A DNA stretch of 64,000 bases. It comes from Clostridiaceae bacterium (GTDB lineage Bacteria > Bacillota > Clostridia > Acetivibrionales > DUMC01). The position numbers and the translations under genes are program-made. This document shows positions 8,460 to 16,695 of the stretch, in pieces; the stretch's first letter is position 1; the number at the start of each line of letters is the position of its first letter. Location: NCBI GenBank assembly GCA_012840075.1, contig DUMC01000112.1, positions 48,619 to 112,618 on the forward strand, written 5' to 3'. The notes below the pieces were generated by a model, which was not told the origin of the DNA, did no database searches, and was given only the letters and a program-made list of their open reading frames with translations.

Positions 8460-9440
8460 ATGACAAAATTATTCTTGATTACCGGATTCTTGGGATCAGG
8501 AAAAACCACTTTTTTGAAAAATTTTGTTAAACTTTTTCCAAAGGATGAAATTGCTATTATAATAAACGAATTCGGTAAGGAGGGGATAGATGCCAAGCTT
8601 CTATCCTCTCTTAAAATTTCTATTTCAGAAATAGTAAATGGCTCGATTTTCTGTGTTTGCAGGTTGGAACAATTTAAGCAAACACTAAAAGAAGTTATTG
8701 AAAAACAGCCGGACATTGTCATTGTAGAAACTTCAGGATTATCAGACCCTACCGGTATCAGGGATATTCTGTCTTCCGAAGAATTTAGGGACATTCAATA
8801 TATGGGCAGCATCTGCCTTGTTGATGCTTTGAATTTAAAGAAAGTATATTCGACTGCGAGGGTATGCAAAGCACAAATAGCAACCAGTGATATTGCGGTT
8901 ATAAATAAAACCGATATTGCAAGTGCGGATGAAATTGAAAATTGCAAAGAGATTTTAAAAACACAAAAACCAAATATAAGGATCTTTGAAACCTCCTTTG
9001 GATACATCAAGCCAGAATGGATAGATGATATGACCGAGCTGAAGCCTGATACTGATATGGATTTGTTACAAGCCGATACTGACACAAATTCGCTTCAATA
9101 TATGAAAAACGTTAAAACCCGGGACATAACTCTGCAAAAATACTTAATTTTGGTTAAGGATACTTTTACGTATCAAAGATTTATTCAATTCATAAAGATG
9201 TTCGTGGAAGATACTTATAGAATCAAAGGGTTTGTCTCTATTGGCGGAGAAATATATTTGGTGGATTGTGTAAGCAATATGATTAAGGTTGAAAAACATG
9301 ATATAGCAGATTCAAATAACTCAAATATTGTTCCCGGTAGAATTGTTGTTTTGTCAGGTAAGGGCATGCCTACCCGAAAAAGCATCAAGGATGCAGTCAG
9401 CTTATATCACAATGATGTAATTAGTTTCATGCAAAATTAG
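8460..9440 (+). CDS. CobW/COG0523-family G3E GTPase
   Basis: This 326-residue GTPase has the Walker A loop GFLGSGKTT (residues 9-17), the Walker B-like ETSGLSDP (90-97) and the NKTD guanine-specificity motif near residue 149, followed by the CobW C-terminal domain. Family members deliver or insert metals such as zinc or cobalt. The usual metal-binding CxCC motif after NG is altered to S-I-F-C-V-C (62-67), leaving Cys65 plus a shifted Cys67, so metal handling may differ. Co-orientation with the methyltransferase suggests it services that enzyme, for example by supplying zinc or assisting corrinoid loading; this is inferred from position. Confidence 0.85.
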   Translation: MTKLFLITGFLGSGKTTFLKNFVKLFPKDEIAIIINEFGKEGIDAKLLSSLKISISEIVNGSIFCVCRLEQFKQTLKEVIEKQPDIVIVETSGLSDPTGIRDILSSEEFRDIQYMGSICLVDALNLKKVYSTARVCKAQIATSDIAVINKTDIASADEIENCKEILKTQKPNIRIFETSFGYIKPEWIDDMTELKPDTDMDLLQADTDTNSLQYMKNVKTRDITLQKYLILVKDTFTYQRFIQFIKMFVEDTYRIKGFVSIGGEIYLVDCVSNMIKVEKHDIADSNNSNIVPGRIVVLSGKGMPTRKSIKDAVSLYHNDVISFMQN

Positions 9441-9981
9441 CTAATAATTTTAACTAGATATTGTAATTAATTAGTTAATTAGCCAATTAATTAATTAATC
9501 TCAAATCGATTCATATAGCAATTAATATAATTTAATTTTATATATATTCGCATAGGATTTGGTTCATTTAAATTCAGTTTTTCATGAAGAATAGATTTCT
9601 TGCCAACATGTAACACAAATCCCCCTTCATGAATAATATGGTATGGAGTAAGCAAAGTGCTTAAATTTAACTACTTGGAGAAGTCGGAATAGGCGTTATA
9701 ATAGGGCGGTAACCGGTATGACGTACCGGTTACCGGAACATATTTGTCCGAGAGCGGAATTATCATTTAAAACTCTATACTGCAGATGCTAAATTTACAA
9801 ATGTTACAAACGATACTAAATATTTTTAAATGTTACATTGTGTCAAGTGTAACAAATGCTGCATTTCCGAACTAGAGCTATATTATCGAACACGGCACAA
9901 CCGAAGGCGGCATTATTAAATGCAGGAATATCAAAATGCATTATTATCAAAAATCATATTAAGTGAGAGGGGGATTTTTAT
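9441..9981. other. Spacer with an isolated perfect hairpin
   Basis: There is no supported reading frame in this 541-bp spacer. An AT-rich palindromic patch at about 9470-9500 may end the CobW transcript. The only strong structure is the GC-rich hairpin at 9707-9735. The stretch 9790-9870 repeats words around aaatgttacaaa. Confidence 0.5.
9707..9735. repeat. Perfect 12-bp hairpin without T run
   Basis: CGGTAACCGGTA and its reverse complement flank a 5-nt loop. No poly-T follows on either strand, so it is not an ordinary terminator. It could be a protein-binding palindrome or an RNA stability element upstream of the small membrane protein gene at 9982. Confidence 0.65.
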
Positions 9982-10110
9982 ATGACAGAAGAAAGAATGG
10001 GATACGGTTGTGGATACGGTAGAGAATGGATATGGTGGATCATTATTATTATCATAATTATCTGCTTGTTCTGCCCGGGCATATTCGGCGGCTATGGATA
10101 CAGGGAATAA
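9982..10110 (+). CDS. Small Gly/Tyr-rich single-span membrane protein
   Basis: A 42-residue protein starts at an ATG preceded by a GAGAGGGGG Shine-Dalgarno at 9965-9973. A polar glycine/tyrosine-rich head (GYGCGYGREW) is followed by a run of eight isoleucines within WIWWIIIIIIIICLFC and a short tail, GGYGYRE. The layout resembles the small YjcZ-type sporulation-associated membrane peptides of Firmicutes, but identity is not established. It faces two similarly built peptides on the opposite strand. Confidence 0.7.
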   Translation: MTEERMGYGCGYGREWIWWIIIIIIIICLFCPGIFGGYGYRE

Positions 10111-10203
10111 TCGAAGAACAAGTGAATAAAGCAAAAGAATAAATAAAAAAGCAAGTAAATGATTGAAACAAGTGAATAATTGAAAGAAATTGCATATCAA
10201 ATG

Positions 10204-10242
10204 AAAAAATCCAATGCAAAATTTGAGCATTGGATTTTTTTT
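10204..10242 (+). terminator. Rho-independent terminator
   Basis: The arms AAAAAATCCAATGC and GCATTGGATTTTTT enclose a 9-nt loop and run into eight Ts. It ends the transcript of the small protein gene at 9982-10110 and may also work on the other strand. Confidence 0.85.
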
Positions 10243-10315
10243 ATGAGAAATTTGTTGCTTCGCAATTTACATAAGTATCAGTTACAAATATCAGTTATTA
10301 AATATTAATAAAGTA

Positions 10316-10349
10316 AAATCCGAGGGGATGGAATAATCTCCTCGGATTT
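10316..10349 (-). terminator. Hairpin terminator for the minus-strand small genes
   Basis: The arms AAATCCGAGG (10316-10325) and CCTCGGATTT (10340-10349) form a 10-bp stem. Read on the minus strand it is followed by TTTTACTTT, downstream of the small membrane protein gene ending at 10409. Confidence 0.75.
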
Positions 10350-10408
10350 GTGATTTAGTAATTGAATATTGTTATATTTTAGAGTTTGAATTATATTAAT
10401 CTCCAGCG

Positions 10409-10525
10409 TTAATCTCTGAATACACCGCCACATCTTCCACACCAGAAGAGGAGCAGGAAGAGGATTATAAACCAGAGGATGGTATCATTATCGAAAATAT
10501 CCCCTAAAATTCCCTTATTTGACAT
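10409..10525 (-). CDS. Small single-span membrane protein, family A
   Basis: This 38-residue peptide has a polar head (MSNKGILGDIFDNDT), a hydrophobic helix LWFIILFLLLFWC and a short tail with a second cysteine. AAAGGAG stands upstream of the ATG. The helix is nearly identical to that of the protein at 61129-61299 (LWFIILFLLLFWCCGC) and the layout matches the neighbour at 10594-10698, so these form a family of at least three. A sporulation or envelope role is possible but not shown. It is probably co-transcribed with the next gene. Confidence 0.75.
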   Translation of the reverse strand: MSNKGILGDIFDNDTILWFIILFLLLFWCGRCGGVFRD

Positions 10526-10593
10526 ATGGTTTATACTCTCCTTTCTACATTTATTTTATTAACATTTTAATTAACTTTAACTTTCATTAACTT

Positions 10594-10698
10594 TTACTCT
10601 TCTCTGAAATCAAATCTTCCAAAACCGAAGAACAAAATTAGGAATACAATTATGAAGAATAATATTTCACTGTTGCCACCAAAGATGCCTTTACCCAT
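10594..10698 (-). CDS. Small single-span membrane protein, family A
   Basis: This 34-residue peptide has the head GKGIFGGNSEI, the helix LFFIIVFLILFFGFG and the charged tail RFDFREE. An AAAGGGGG ribosome binding site lies upstream of the ATG. It shares the order of short glycine-rich head, acidic pair, helix and charged tail with the peptides at 10409-10525 and 61129-61299. It is the first of two consecutive minus-strand genes, with 68 bp between them. Confidence 0.75.
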   Translation of the reverse strand: MGKGIFGGNSEILFFIIVFLILFFGFGRFDFREE

Positions 10699-11033
10699 TT
10701 CAAAACCCCCTTTCCTTAGAGCCTTTGAAGGAAATAGTTGAACGCATTGATTAGTACCTTTCTTATATAGTTTTAATTAGGTTTTTTTATAAGATTTAGC
10801 TGATAGTTTATATTATTCAAAACAAGAGCGTATGGTTACAAAATTAATCAATATTCATTTATCATAAGTACAGCAGCATTTTACTGTTTTGAAATATCTT
10901 CAGTACATATTATGTAAATGTGACTAATAGTGTGAATACAAATTACATAACAATGAAATAATATGAATTGACTTACGTATATGAAGTATTATTTATTTGA
11001 TGAAAATTTTTCCGTAAGCTGAGGAGTGTTGGT
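10699..11033. other. Divergent spacer upstream of the pyruvate oxidoreductase gene
   Basis: This 335-bp AT-rich spacer must hold the promoters of the minus-strand peptide genes and of the oxidoreductase. A TTGACT at about 10976 is a possible -35 for the latter, but its -10 is poor. Nothing else is recognised. Confidence 0.4.
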
Positions 11034-14000
11034 ATGAGTAAAAAACAAACAATGGACGGAAATCAAGCGGCAGCTTATGCTTCCTATGCTTTTACCGAAG
11101 TTGCTGCCATATATCCTATAACACCGTCATCACCGATGGCTGAAAGCGTGGATGAATGGGCTACTAAAGGTATGAAGAATATATTCGGCCAGAAAGTTAA
11201 AGTTGTAGAAATGCAGTCTGAAGCAGGAGCTGCAGGTGCAATGCATGGATCTCTTGCAGCAGGAGCATTAACTACAACTTATACGGCATCCCAGGGATTG
11301 CTTTTGATGATACCAAATATTTATAAAATGGCAGGAGAACTTTTACCCGGAGTTTTGCATGTCAGTGCAAGAGCAATAGCTACTCATGCATTATCTATTT
11401 TTGGAGATCATCAGGATGTAATGGCGTGCAGACAGACCGGGGCAGCCATGATGGCTTCGGCAAACGTACAGGAAGTTATGGATTTGGGCTTTATTTCCCA
11501 TCTTTCTGCTATTAAATCCAGAATACCGTTTATACATTTTTTTGATGGTTTTAGAACATCCCATGAGTACCAAAAAATAGATGTTCCGGATTATGATGAA
11601 ATTGAAAGCCTAATTGACTATGAGGCAATAAATGCTTTCAGAAGAAGAGGACTAAATCCTCAACATCCTGTAGCAAGAGGTACTGCTCAAAACCCGGATA
11701 TATATTTTCAGGGAAGAGAAGCTTCAAATAAGTTCTATAACGAAGTTCCGAGCATAGTTGAGTATTACATGAAAGAATACGGAAAGATAACAGGCAGAAA
11801 ATACAACTTATTTGATTACTATGGTGCTAATGATGCTGAATATGTAATTGTCGCCATGGGTTCAGTATGCGATACAATAGAAGAAGTTGTTGATTACCTG
11901 AATAAGCGGGGAGAGAAAACCGGTTTAATTAAAGTCCATCTGTACAGACCATTTTCGGAATCACACTTTTTATCTGTTTTGCCTAATACCGTTAAAAGAA
12001 TAGCCGTATTGGACAGAACGAAAGAACCGGGAGCTCTGGGTGAGCCATTATACCTAGATGTAGTAAAGACACTTTCAAAGAATCCTGCATTTTCAAAACT
12101 TGATACCGATTATGTTATAGGCGGAAGATACGGACTCGGTTCTAAAGATACCAGACCGTCTCAAATACTCGCAGTGTTTAAAAGTTTGAAACAGAACAAA
12201 CCAAAGGACCGTTTTACTATTGGGATAGTAGACGATGTTACAAATACGTCTTTACCTGAAGAAGGAGTTATAGATACTACTCCTGAGGGAACTATAAGCT
12301 GTAAATTCTGGGGTCTGGGTTCTGATGGAACGGTAGGGGCAAATAAGAGCGCCATAAAAATTATAGGTGATAATACCGATTTATATGTCCAAGGATATTT
12401 TTCCTATGACAGCAAGAAATCAGGAGGTACGACAATATCACACCTTAGGTTTGGAAAACAACCCATCAGGTCCTCGTATTTAATATATAATGCAGATTAT
12501 ATTGCTTGCCATAACAAATCTTTTATTTACCATTATGACATTCTTAAAGGATTGAAGAAAAATGGAACTTTTGTGTTAAATTGTCCCTGGACGCCTGAAG
12601 AACTTGATGAAAAGCTTCCCGGTTATTTAAAAAAGTATATTGCCGAAAATGACATTAACTTTTATATAATCGACGCAGTATCCATAGCTTCTGAAGTGGG
12701 GCTTGGAAATAGAATTAACATGATAATGCAAACCGTATTCTTTAAGCTTGCTAATGTGATACCTTTGGAAGATGCAATTCGATATCTCAAGGATTCCATT
12801 GAGAAAAGCTATGGTAAAAAAGGCAAAGATATAGTAAATATGAACACCGCAGCTGTGGATAGAGCACTTGAAGCTTTAATTAAGGTAGATGTTCCTGAAT
12901 CATGGAAGAACATATCAAATGACGATCTTGAACCAATAGGAAGGATAGTCCTAGATGAAACCGGAGAACCTGACTTCGTTAAGAATATACAAAGACCTAT
13001 GGCAAGGAATGAAGGGGACGAACTTCCCGTAAGTGCTTTTAACGGCATGGAAGACGGTTCATACCCGTTAGGAACAACTGCTTACGAAAAGAGGGGTATT
13101 GCAGTATTTCTCCCACAGTGGCAGGAAGAAAAGTGCATACAATGCAACCGCTGTTCTTTTGTATGTCCGCACGCTACGATAAGACCGTTTTTGTTGGATA
13201 AGGAAGAGCAAAAGAGGAAACCCGAAGGATTTGTAACATTAAAAGCCATGGGTAAAGGTTTCGAAGAATATGAATATCGCATTCAAGTTTCTCCATACGA
13301 CTGCACAGGTTGTGGCAATTGTGCCGATGTATGCCCGGCTAAAGGTAAGGCCTTGGTAATGGTACCTGCTGAAGAAGAAATGGAAAGACAATCTGAAAAT
13401 TGGGAATTTGCAATGACTTTAACAGAAAAGAAAGGTTTACTGCCGCTGGATACCTTAAAAGGCAGCCAATTTGCAAGACCGCTCTTGGAGTTCAACGGTG
13501 CATGTCCGGGATGCGGCGAAACTCCGTATATCAGGCTGTTAACCCAGCTATTTGGAGAAAGAATGATTATAGCAAATGCAACAGGATGCTCTTCCATATG
13601 GGCAGCCAGTGCGCCGTCTATTGCCTATACAACAAACGCTGAAGGGAAAGGTCCTGCGTGGGCAAATTCCTTATTTGAAGATAATGCGGAATTTGGCTTC
13701 GGTATATACCTGGGAATTAAACAAATCAGGTCAAAACTTACAGAACTCATATATCTGGCTGTTAACGAAGGAATTATAGATAAATACGCGGCAGAGTTAG
13801 GATACAATGCAGAGGAGCTAAGACAAAACTTAAAAGAATGGTTACAAAACAAAGATGACGGTGAAAAATCAAAAGTATTATCGGATAAAATAATCAGTAT
13901 TTTAAACAAAATAGATAAGAATAAGCTTATTAAGTCAATTAACTCAAATATGGGTGACAATCCGGCTAATAGTGATGACCTGAAACAAAGGCAAGTACTG

Positions 14001-14696
14001 CGTGAGATTATAGAAAGAAAAGATTTCTTCGTCAAACCGTCAATATGGATTATCGGCGGTGACGGATGGGCATATGATATTGGATACGGCGGTTTGGACC
14101 AGGTATTGGCTTTAGGTGAAGATGTCAATTTATTCGTCATGGACACGGAGGTATATTCAAATACAGGAGGACAAGCGTCAAAATCCACACCGACTGCAGC
14201 AGTTGCTAAATTCGTAGCTGCAGGAAAAAGAACGTCTAAAAAGGATCTTGGCATGATGGCCATGACATACGGAAACGTTTATGTAGCTCAAATTGCAATG
14301 GGAGCAGATATGAACCAGACAATTAAAGCGATAACCGAAGCTGAAAAATATAAAGGACCGTCCCTGATAATAGCTTATTCCCCATGTATAAACCACGGTA
14401 TCAAAACGGGCATGGGAACAAGTATCATGCAAGAAAGAAAAGCCGTTGAATCAGGTTACTGGCATTTATACAGATTTAATCCGGATCTTAAAAAGGATGG
14501 CAAGAATCCATTCATCCTCGATTCAAAAGAACCAAAAGGTAATTTCATGGACTTTATCAAAGGTGAAATTAGATTTTCGCAGCTTGAAAACAGCTTCAAA
14601 GAAGATGCACAAGAACTTTACCAAGCAGCTGAAAGAAATGCAAAAGAAAGATATGAAATGTATAAGAAATTAGCAACTATGTGGAGTCTAGCTTGA
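11034..14696 (+). CDS. nifJ: Pyruvate:ferredoxin (flavodoxin) oxidoreductase
   Basis: This 1220-residue single-chain enzyme oxidises pyruvate to acetyl-CoA and CO2 and reduces ferredoxin, the central step of clostridial fermentation. Domain order is as in the family: an N-terminal pyrimidine-binding part with AYAFTEVAAIYPITPSSPM, the transketolase-C-like region, the oxidoreductase domain with LRFGKQPIRSSYLI, and a two-cluster ferredoxin domain (CIQCNRCSFVCPHA, CTGCGNCADVCPAKG). The TPP domain follows with CPGCGE and GGDGWAYDIGYGGLDQ. Its length is normal (about 1170-1230). The ATG follows GAGGAGTG. The gene is monocistronic, bounded by the terminator at 14822. Large antisense frames inside it are shadows. 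Confidence 0.95.
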   Translation: MSKKQTMDGNQAAAYASYAFTEVAAIYPITPSSPMAESVDEWATKGMKNIFGQKVKVVEMQSEAGAAGAMHGSLAAGALTTTYTASQGLLLMIPNIYKMAGELLPGVLHVSARAIATHALSIFGDHQDVMACRQTGAAMMASANVQEVMDLGFISHLSAIKSRIPFIHFFDGFRTSHEYQKIDVPDYDEIESLIDYEAINAFRRRGLNPQHPVARGTAQNPDIYFQGREASNKFYNEVPSIVEYYMKEYGKITGRKYNLFDYYGANDAEYVIVAMGSVCDTIEEVVDYLNKRGEKTGLIKVHLYRPFSESHFLSVLPNTVKRIAVLDRTKEPGALGEPLYLDVVKTLSKNPAFSKLDTDYVIGGRYGLGSKDTRPSQILAVFKSLKQNKPKDRFTIGIVDDVTNTSLPEEGVIDTTPEGTISCKFWGLGSDGTVGANKSAIKIIGDNTDLYVQGYFSYDSKKSGGTTISHLRFGKQPIRSSYLIYNADYIACHNKSFIYHYDILKGLKKNGTFVLNCPWTPEELDEKLPGYLKKYIAENDINFYIIDAVSIASEVGLGNRINMIMQTVFFKLANVIPLEDAIRYLKDSIEKSYGKKGKDIVNMNTAAVDRALEALIKVDVPESWKNISNDDLEPIGRIVLDETGEPDFVKNIQRPMARNEGDELPVSAFNGMEDGSYPLGTTAYEKRGIAVFLPQWQEEKCIQCNRCSFVCPHATIRPFLLDKEEQKRKPEGFVTLKAMGKGFEEYEYRIQVSPYDCTGCGNCADVCPAKGKALVMVPAEEEMERQSENWEFAMTLTEKKGLLPLDTLKGSQFARPLLEFNGACPGCGETPYIRLLTQLFGERMIIANATGCSSIWAASAPSIAYTTNAEGKGPAWANSLFEDNAEFGFGIYLGIKQIRSKLTELIYLAVNEGIIDKYAAELGYNAEELRQNLKEWLQNKDDGEKSKVLSDKIISILNKIDKNKLIKSINSNMGDNPANSDDLKQRQVLREIIERKDFFVKPSIWIIGGDGWAYDIGYGGLDQVLALGEDVNLFVMDTEVYSNTGGQASKSTPTAAVAKFVAAGKRTSKKDLGMMAMTYGNVYVAQIAMGADMNQTIKAITEAEKYKGPSLIIAYSPCINHGIKTGMGTSIMQERKAVESGYWHLYRFNPDLKKDGKNPFILDSKEPKGNFMDFIKGEIRFSQLENSFKEDAQELYQAAERNAKERYEMYKKLATMWSLA

Positions 14697-14821
14697 ACAA
14701 TTTACTAACGACAAATTTACTAACGACAGATTTACTAGTAACAAAGGAGAAGGAACAATAATACGCTTTATACTGTGAAGATTTTATGAAGATTTACGCT
14801 ACCGTAAGTTGCATCAAAAAA

Positions 14822-14864
14822 CACCGCAGATTCTAATAAAATCCGGATCTGCGGTGATTATTTT
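14822..14864 (+). terminator. Rho-independent terminator after the pyruvate oxidoreductase gene
   Basis: CACCGCAGAT (14822-14831) pairs perfectly with ATCTGCGGTG (14847-14856), followed by ATTATTTT. It lies between the end of the oxidoreductase gene and the convergent spore protein gene and probably serves both. Confidence 0.8.
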
Positions 14865-14904
14865 AATAATCTTAATAATCTTTAAAACAGATTAATTGCA
14901 GTTT

Positions 14905-15072
14905 TTATTTCTGATTTTCTTCCACATGTTCTCTTGCATGCTCAACATCAAATTCACTTGGGATAGGTACATTTGAAACAGGTTTAGTCCGTTTTATATT
15001 TGCCCATGCAGCGGTATCATGCTTTTCGATTGGGTTGATACTTAATCTTTTATTCTGTGATTTATTTGCCAT
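14905..15072 (-). CDS. Small spore protein, DUF3787 (CDIF630_02480-type)
   Basis: This 55-residue hydrophilic protein carries the family block IEKHDTAAWANIKRTKPVSN followed by VPIPSEFDVEHAREHVEEN. Homologues are small spore-surface-associated proteins of Clostridia, so the gene supports a spore-forming host. The internal ATG at 15072 is chosen because AAAGGAG lies 7 nt upstream; a longer frame would add seven residues without such a site. Regulation by a sporulation sigma factor is expected but no clear box is visible. Confidence 0.85.
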   Translation of the reverse strand: MANKSQNKRLSINPIEKHDTAAWANIKRTKPVSNVPIPSEFDVEHAREHVEENQK

Positions 15073-15460
15073 AAAAATACTCCTTTCTCGCATTAATTAA
15101 ATAATTTATATGCTAAGAAACGTAAACTTATGAAACTGAATGCACTTTAATCAGAGATTTCAGTAAATTTTTCAGGAAGTATTAATAAATATTATATATT
15201 TAGAATTTCCTGTTGATAAAAAATTATGATTTAAAATAAGTATATAATCTAAACTACATTGAGATATAGAAGAATATTCGAGGACTATGTTTAGGCAAAT
15301 AAACTGATATTTTTTGTTTTTCTAAATGAAATTTTTATAGGAAGACACCAAAATTCAATATATTTATGTTGCAGCAAATTAGCCTAAGGGTATATTTGCC
15401 CTTCAAGGCTTTTTTTATGCAAAAAACTAAAAATATTGACAAAAGGATAAAATATATGGT
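15073..15460. other. Spacer with an unassigned plus-strand terminator
   Basis: This 388-bp spacer lies upstream of the spore gene and downstream of the AraC gene, both on the minus strand. It has no reading frame of note. It ends in a hairpin at 15384-15413 followed by seven Ts on the plus strand, although no plus-strand gene precedes it. An unannotated RNA from about 15255 is possible, with a TATAAT at 15243-15248, but no convincing -35 is present. Confidence 0.35.
15384..15415 (+). terminator. Orphan rho-independent terminator
   Basis: The arms AGCCTAAGGG and CCCTTCAAGGCT pair with a small bulge and run into TTTTTTT on the plus strand. No annotated plus-strand gene lies upstream after 14856. 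Confidence 0.65.
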
Positions 15461-16297
15461 TTATCCTTTTCTAGTTGTAACACGGTATTTTGAAGGGGTA
15501 AATCCTGTATACTTCTTAAAGATTCTTATAAAGTGATTCACATTATTAAAACCTGACTTGATACAAATTTCTGTTATACTGTCATTTGTATAAAATAAGA
15601 GCTCCTTGGCTTTGGAAATGCGTTGCAGAATTAAATACTCTTTGAATGAAAAACCTGTATTATCTTTAAATAAATGAGACAAATAAAACATATCAACATA
15701 AAAAAGCTGAGATACCTTTTTTAAACTTATTTCTTCCGTACAATGATCTTCAATATATTTCTGAACTTTGGAAACAAGTTCTATTGAACTGTTATATGCT
15801 GTTATAGGGAAAGCGTCTTTGCAGTGCCTGTATAACAGAACAAATAATTTTTTCATGTATGCTTCTAAGACAAGATTCCAGTAGTCTGTTTTGTTTGTGT
15901 ACTCAATTAATATTTCCTGGAACAGTAGCTCAATATTTTTCTTTAGTTTTTCATTCAGGCTGACTCTATGATTAAAGTGTGGGGGACGGTTCTTGAAAAT
16001 AGATGCAAGTACCGGGTCATTTATGGTTGACTGATACCATGCCGGATCTATAAGAATAAAATATCTTTTATAAGGGAAAATAGTAGCCTCAACATGATGG
16101 CTTTCAAGGTTATTTATGAATATCAAATTACCTGCTGAGGCAATATATTCTTTATCATTAATTTTAAAAACAGCTTCCCCCTCCACAATGTAAATAATCT
16201 CAAATGCATTGTGATAATGGCTTTCTAACGTTAATCTGCCTTTTTCTACCTGTTTTTTATCTGATTCACTGTATGCAATATAAATAAGATCATTCAT
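15461..16297 (-). CDS. AraC-family transcriptional regulator with cupin sensor
   Basis: This 278-residue regulator has an N-terminal cupin (ESHYHNAFEIIYIVEGEAVF), a typical sugar-sensing double-stranded beta-helix, and a C-terminal double helix-turn-helix. The second HTH has the signature ITEICIKSGFNNVNHFIRIFKKYTGFTPSKYR. It is divergent from the flavoprotein cluster that starts at 16696, and the shared 400-bp spacer holds repeated putative half-sites, so it probably controls that cluster. The ligand is unknown. Confidence 0.9.
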   Translation of the reverse strand: MNDLIYIAYSESDKKQVEKGRLTLESHYHNAFEIIYIVEGEAVFKINDKEYIASAGNLIFINNLESHHVEATIFPYKRYFILIDPAWYQSTINDPVLASIFKNRPPHFNHRVSLNEKLKKNIELLFQEILIEYTNKTDYWNLVLEAYMKKLFVLLYRHCKDAFPITAYNSSIELVSKVQKYIEDHCTEEISLKKVSQLFYVDMFYLSHLFKDNTGFSFKEYLILQRISKAKELLFYTNDSITEICIKSGFNNVNHFIRIFKKYTGFTPSKYRVTTRKG

Positions 16298-16455
16298 TTC
16301 GAAAAAATCTCCACTTGAAATTTTAGCTTTATCCCGTATGTATATTATAATTTATGTTATAATTAATTATAGCTCATAAATTTTTATTTTAGTATATAAT
16401 GTATCCGGTGTCATTATAAATTGGACAAAAAAGGCAGATTAGAAAACCTATTCTT

Positions 16456-16535
16456 GCAAAAATCGTTATTGAAGCAAAAAACGCTAATTTCTACACAAAA
16501 ACGATATATAAAAGCTTTATATTAACTGATATAAT
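16456..16535 (+). promoter_or_regulatory. Putative AraC half-sites and extended -10 promoter
   Basis: Three similar words, GCAAAAATCG (16456-16465), GCAAAAAACG (16474-16483) and CACAAAAACG (16494-16503), are spaced 18-20 bp apart, close to two helical turns. They are followed by TGATATAAT ending at 16535, an extended -10. The -35 region is poor and abuts the last word, as expected for an activator-dependent promoter. It lies 160 bp upstream of the flavoprotein gene and is inferred to bind the divergent AraC protein. Confidence 0.4.
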
Positions 16536-16695
16536 AGATCATGTACTAATTACATATAGCAAATTAAGTTGATTATTATTACTTTTAGTTGTTAGGTATA
16601 ATGAGCTTTGAAAAGGACCTATCTTTGAAAAATCATCATCTTGTAAAAACAAATATTGCAAAGATGTAAATATTTTGATTTCAGGAGGAGAAAAA

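Noticed and set aside
13625..14263. 212-residue antisense frame inside the pyruvate oxidoreductase gene
   Set aside because: It lies fully opposite a clear TPP-domain coding region, has no ribosome binding site and a serine/leucine-rich composition typical of an antisense shadow.
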